Part shown: positions 24,269 to 24,356 of the stretch, piece after piece
Layout of the letters: the number at the start of each line of letters is the position of its first letter
Position numbering within the stretch: the stretch's first letter is position 1
From: Candidatus Zixiibacteriota bacterium
GTDB lineage: Bacteria; Zixibacteria; MSB-5A5; SM23-73-2
DNA length: 24,356 nucleotides
Reading direction: 5' to 3'
NCBI GenBank assembly: GCA_030615745.1
Contig: JAUWYR010000039.1
Span: forward strand, 1 to 24,356
Notes under the pieces: generated by a model
What the model was told of the DNA's origin: nothing
What the model saw: the letters and a program-made list of their open reading frames with translations, nothing else
The model's database searches: none
Made by a program: the position numbers and the translations under genes

Positions 24269-24356
24269 TTGTTAAAAATCATAACAGGAATTTTGCTCAG
24301 CATAGTCATAATCTTTGCCTTTCTTTTACCTCCGCCTCAAAAAGAGTTGGGTGAGG
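24269..24356 (+). CDS. ccmC: Start of a probable CcmC-type heme-handling protein, cut by the window end
   Basis: A TTG at 24269, eight bases after AAGGAG, opens a frame that runs off the window: a hydrophobic helix (IITGILLSIVIIFAFLL) followed by PPPQKELGE. A first helix ending in a Pro-rich turn before a conserved (M/L)G is how CcmC proteins begin. Position after ccmAB supports this. Only 29 codons are visible. Confidence 0.6.
   Translation, partial: MLKIITGILLSIVIIFAFLLPPPQKELGE

Overview
The window reads as an AT-rich, Gram-negative (outer-membrane-bearing) bacterium. Evidence is a FadL-type porin, two further proteins that look like outer-membrane barrels, several lipoproteins with clear lipoboxes, GroESL under a CIRCE operator, and a Ccm cytochrome c maturation cluster. 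Gene style and the many dispersed palindromes suggest an uncultured lineage, perhaps of the FCB superphylum or a neighbouring candidate phylum. That placement is inference; no rRNA is present.

Layout. 1-2311: groES-groEL behind a sigma70-like promoter and a perfect CIRCE, closed by a terminator shared with the convergent operon. 2325-5472 (minus): a FadL-like porin followed by a lipoprotein of esterase fold whose nucleophile Ser is Asp. 5819-9018 (plus): a double-domain M16 protease and a DUF6249-like membrane protein, then a terminator. 9059-9766 (minus): a small barrel protein. 9953-15558 (minus): tatD, rsmA, then a tight run of a large barrel protein, two paralogous lipoproteins and pdxJ. 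15701-17625 (minus): a probable MjaI-family restriction endonuclease with its cognate beta-class methyltransferase, which carries a C-terminal nuclease-like domain and an in-frame amber codon in place of a conserved Trp. 18058-19044: an alpha/alpha-toroid protein. 19063-21978: decayed material, namely an IS end, a frameshifted aminotransferase, a YgiT-type zinc-finger gene with a remnant of its upstream partner, and a DNA-methylase/alpha-oxoamine-synthase chimera. 22256-22491: tRNA-Glu and tRNA-Arg. 22994-end: ccmA, ccmB and the start of ccmC.

The most unusual signal is a family of short palindromic repeats built from TCTCTTGAT, a GAC..TTC..GTC mini-hairpin and CATACGCA. Copies sit inside at least three, probably four, protein-coding genes. 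In three of them the apparent insertion is a multiple of three (51, 33 and 18 nt) and keeps the frame, much as Rickettsia palindromic elements do. In tatD it lies two residues after a metal-ligand His. Around these are other dispersed elements: modular GTAG...CTAC double hairpins abutting gene ends, CTGGAGTGT palindromes, and heptamer arrays, one of which forms a large inverted repeat between the two tRNAs.
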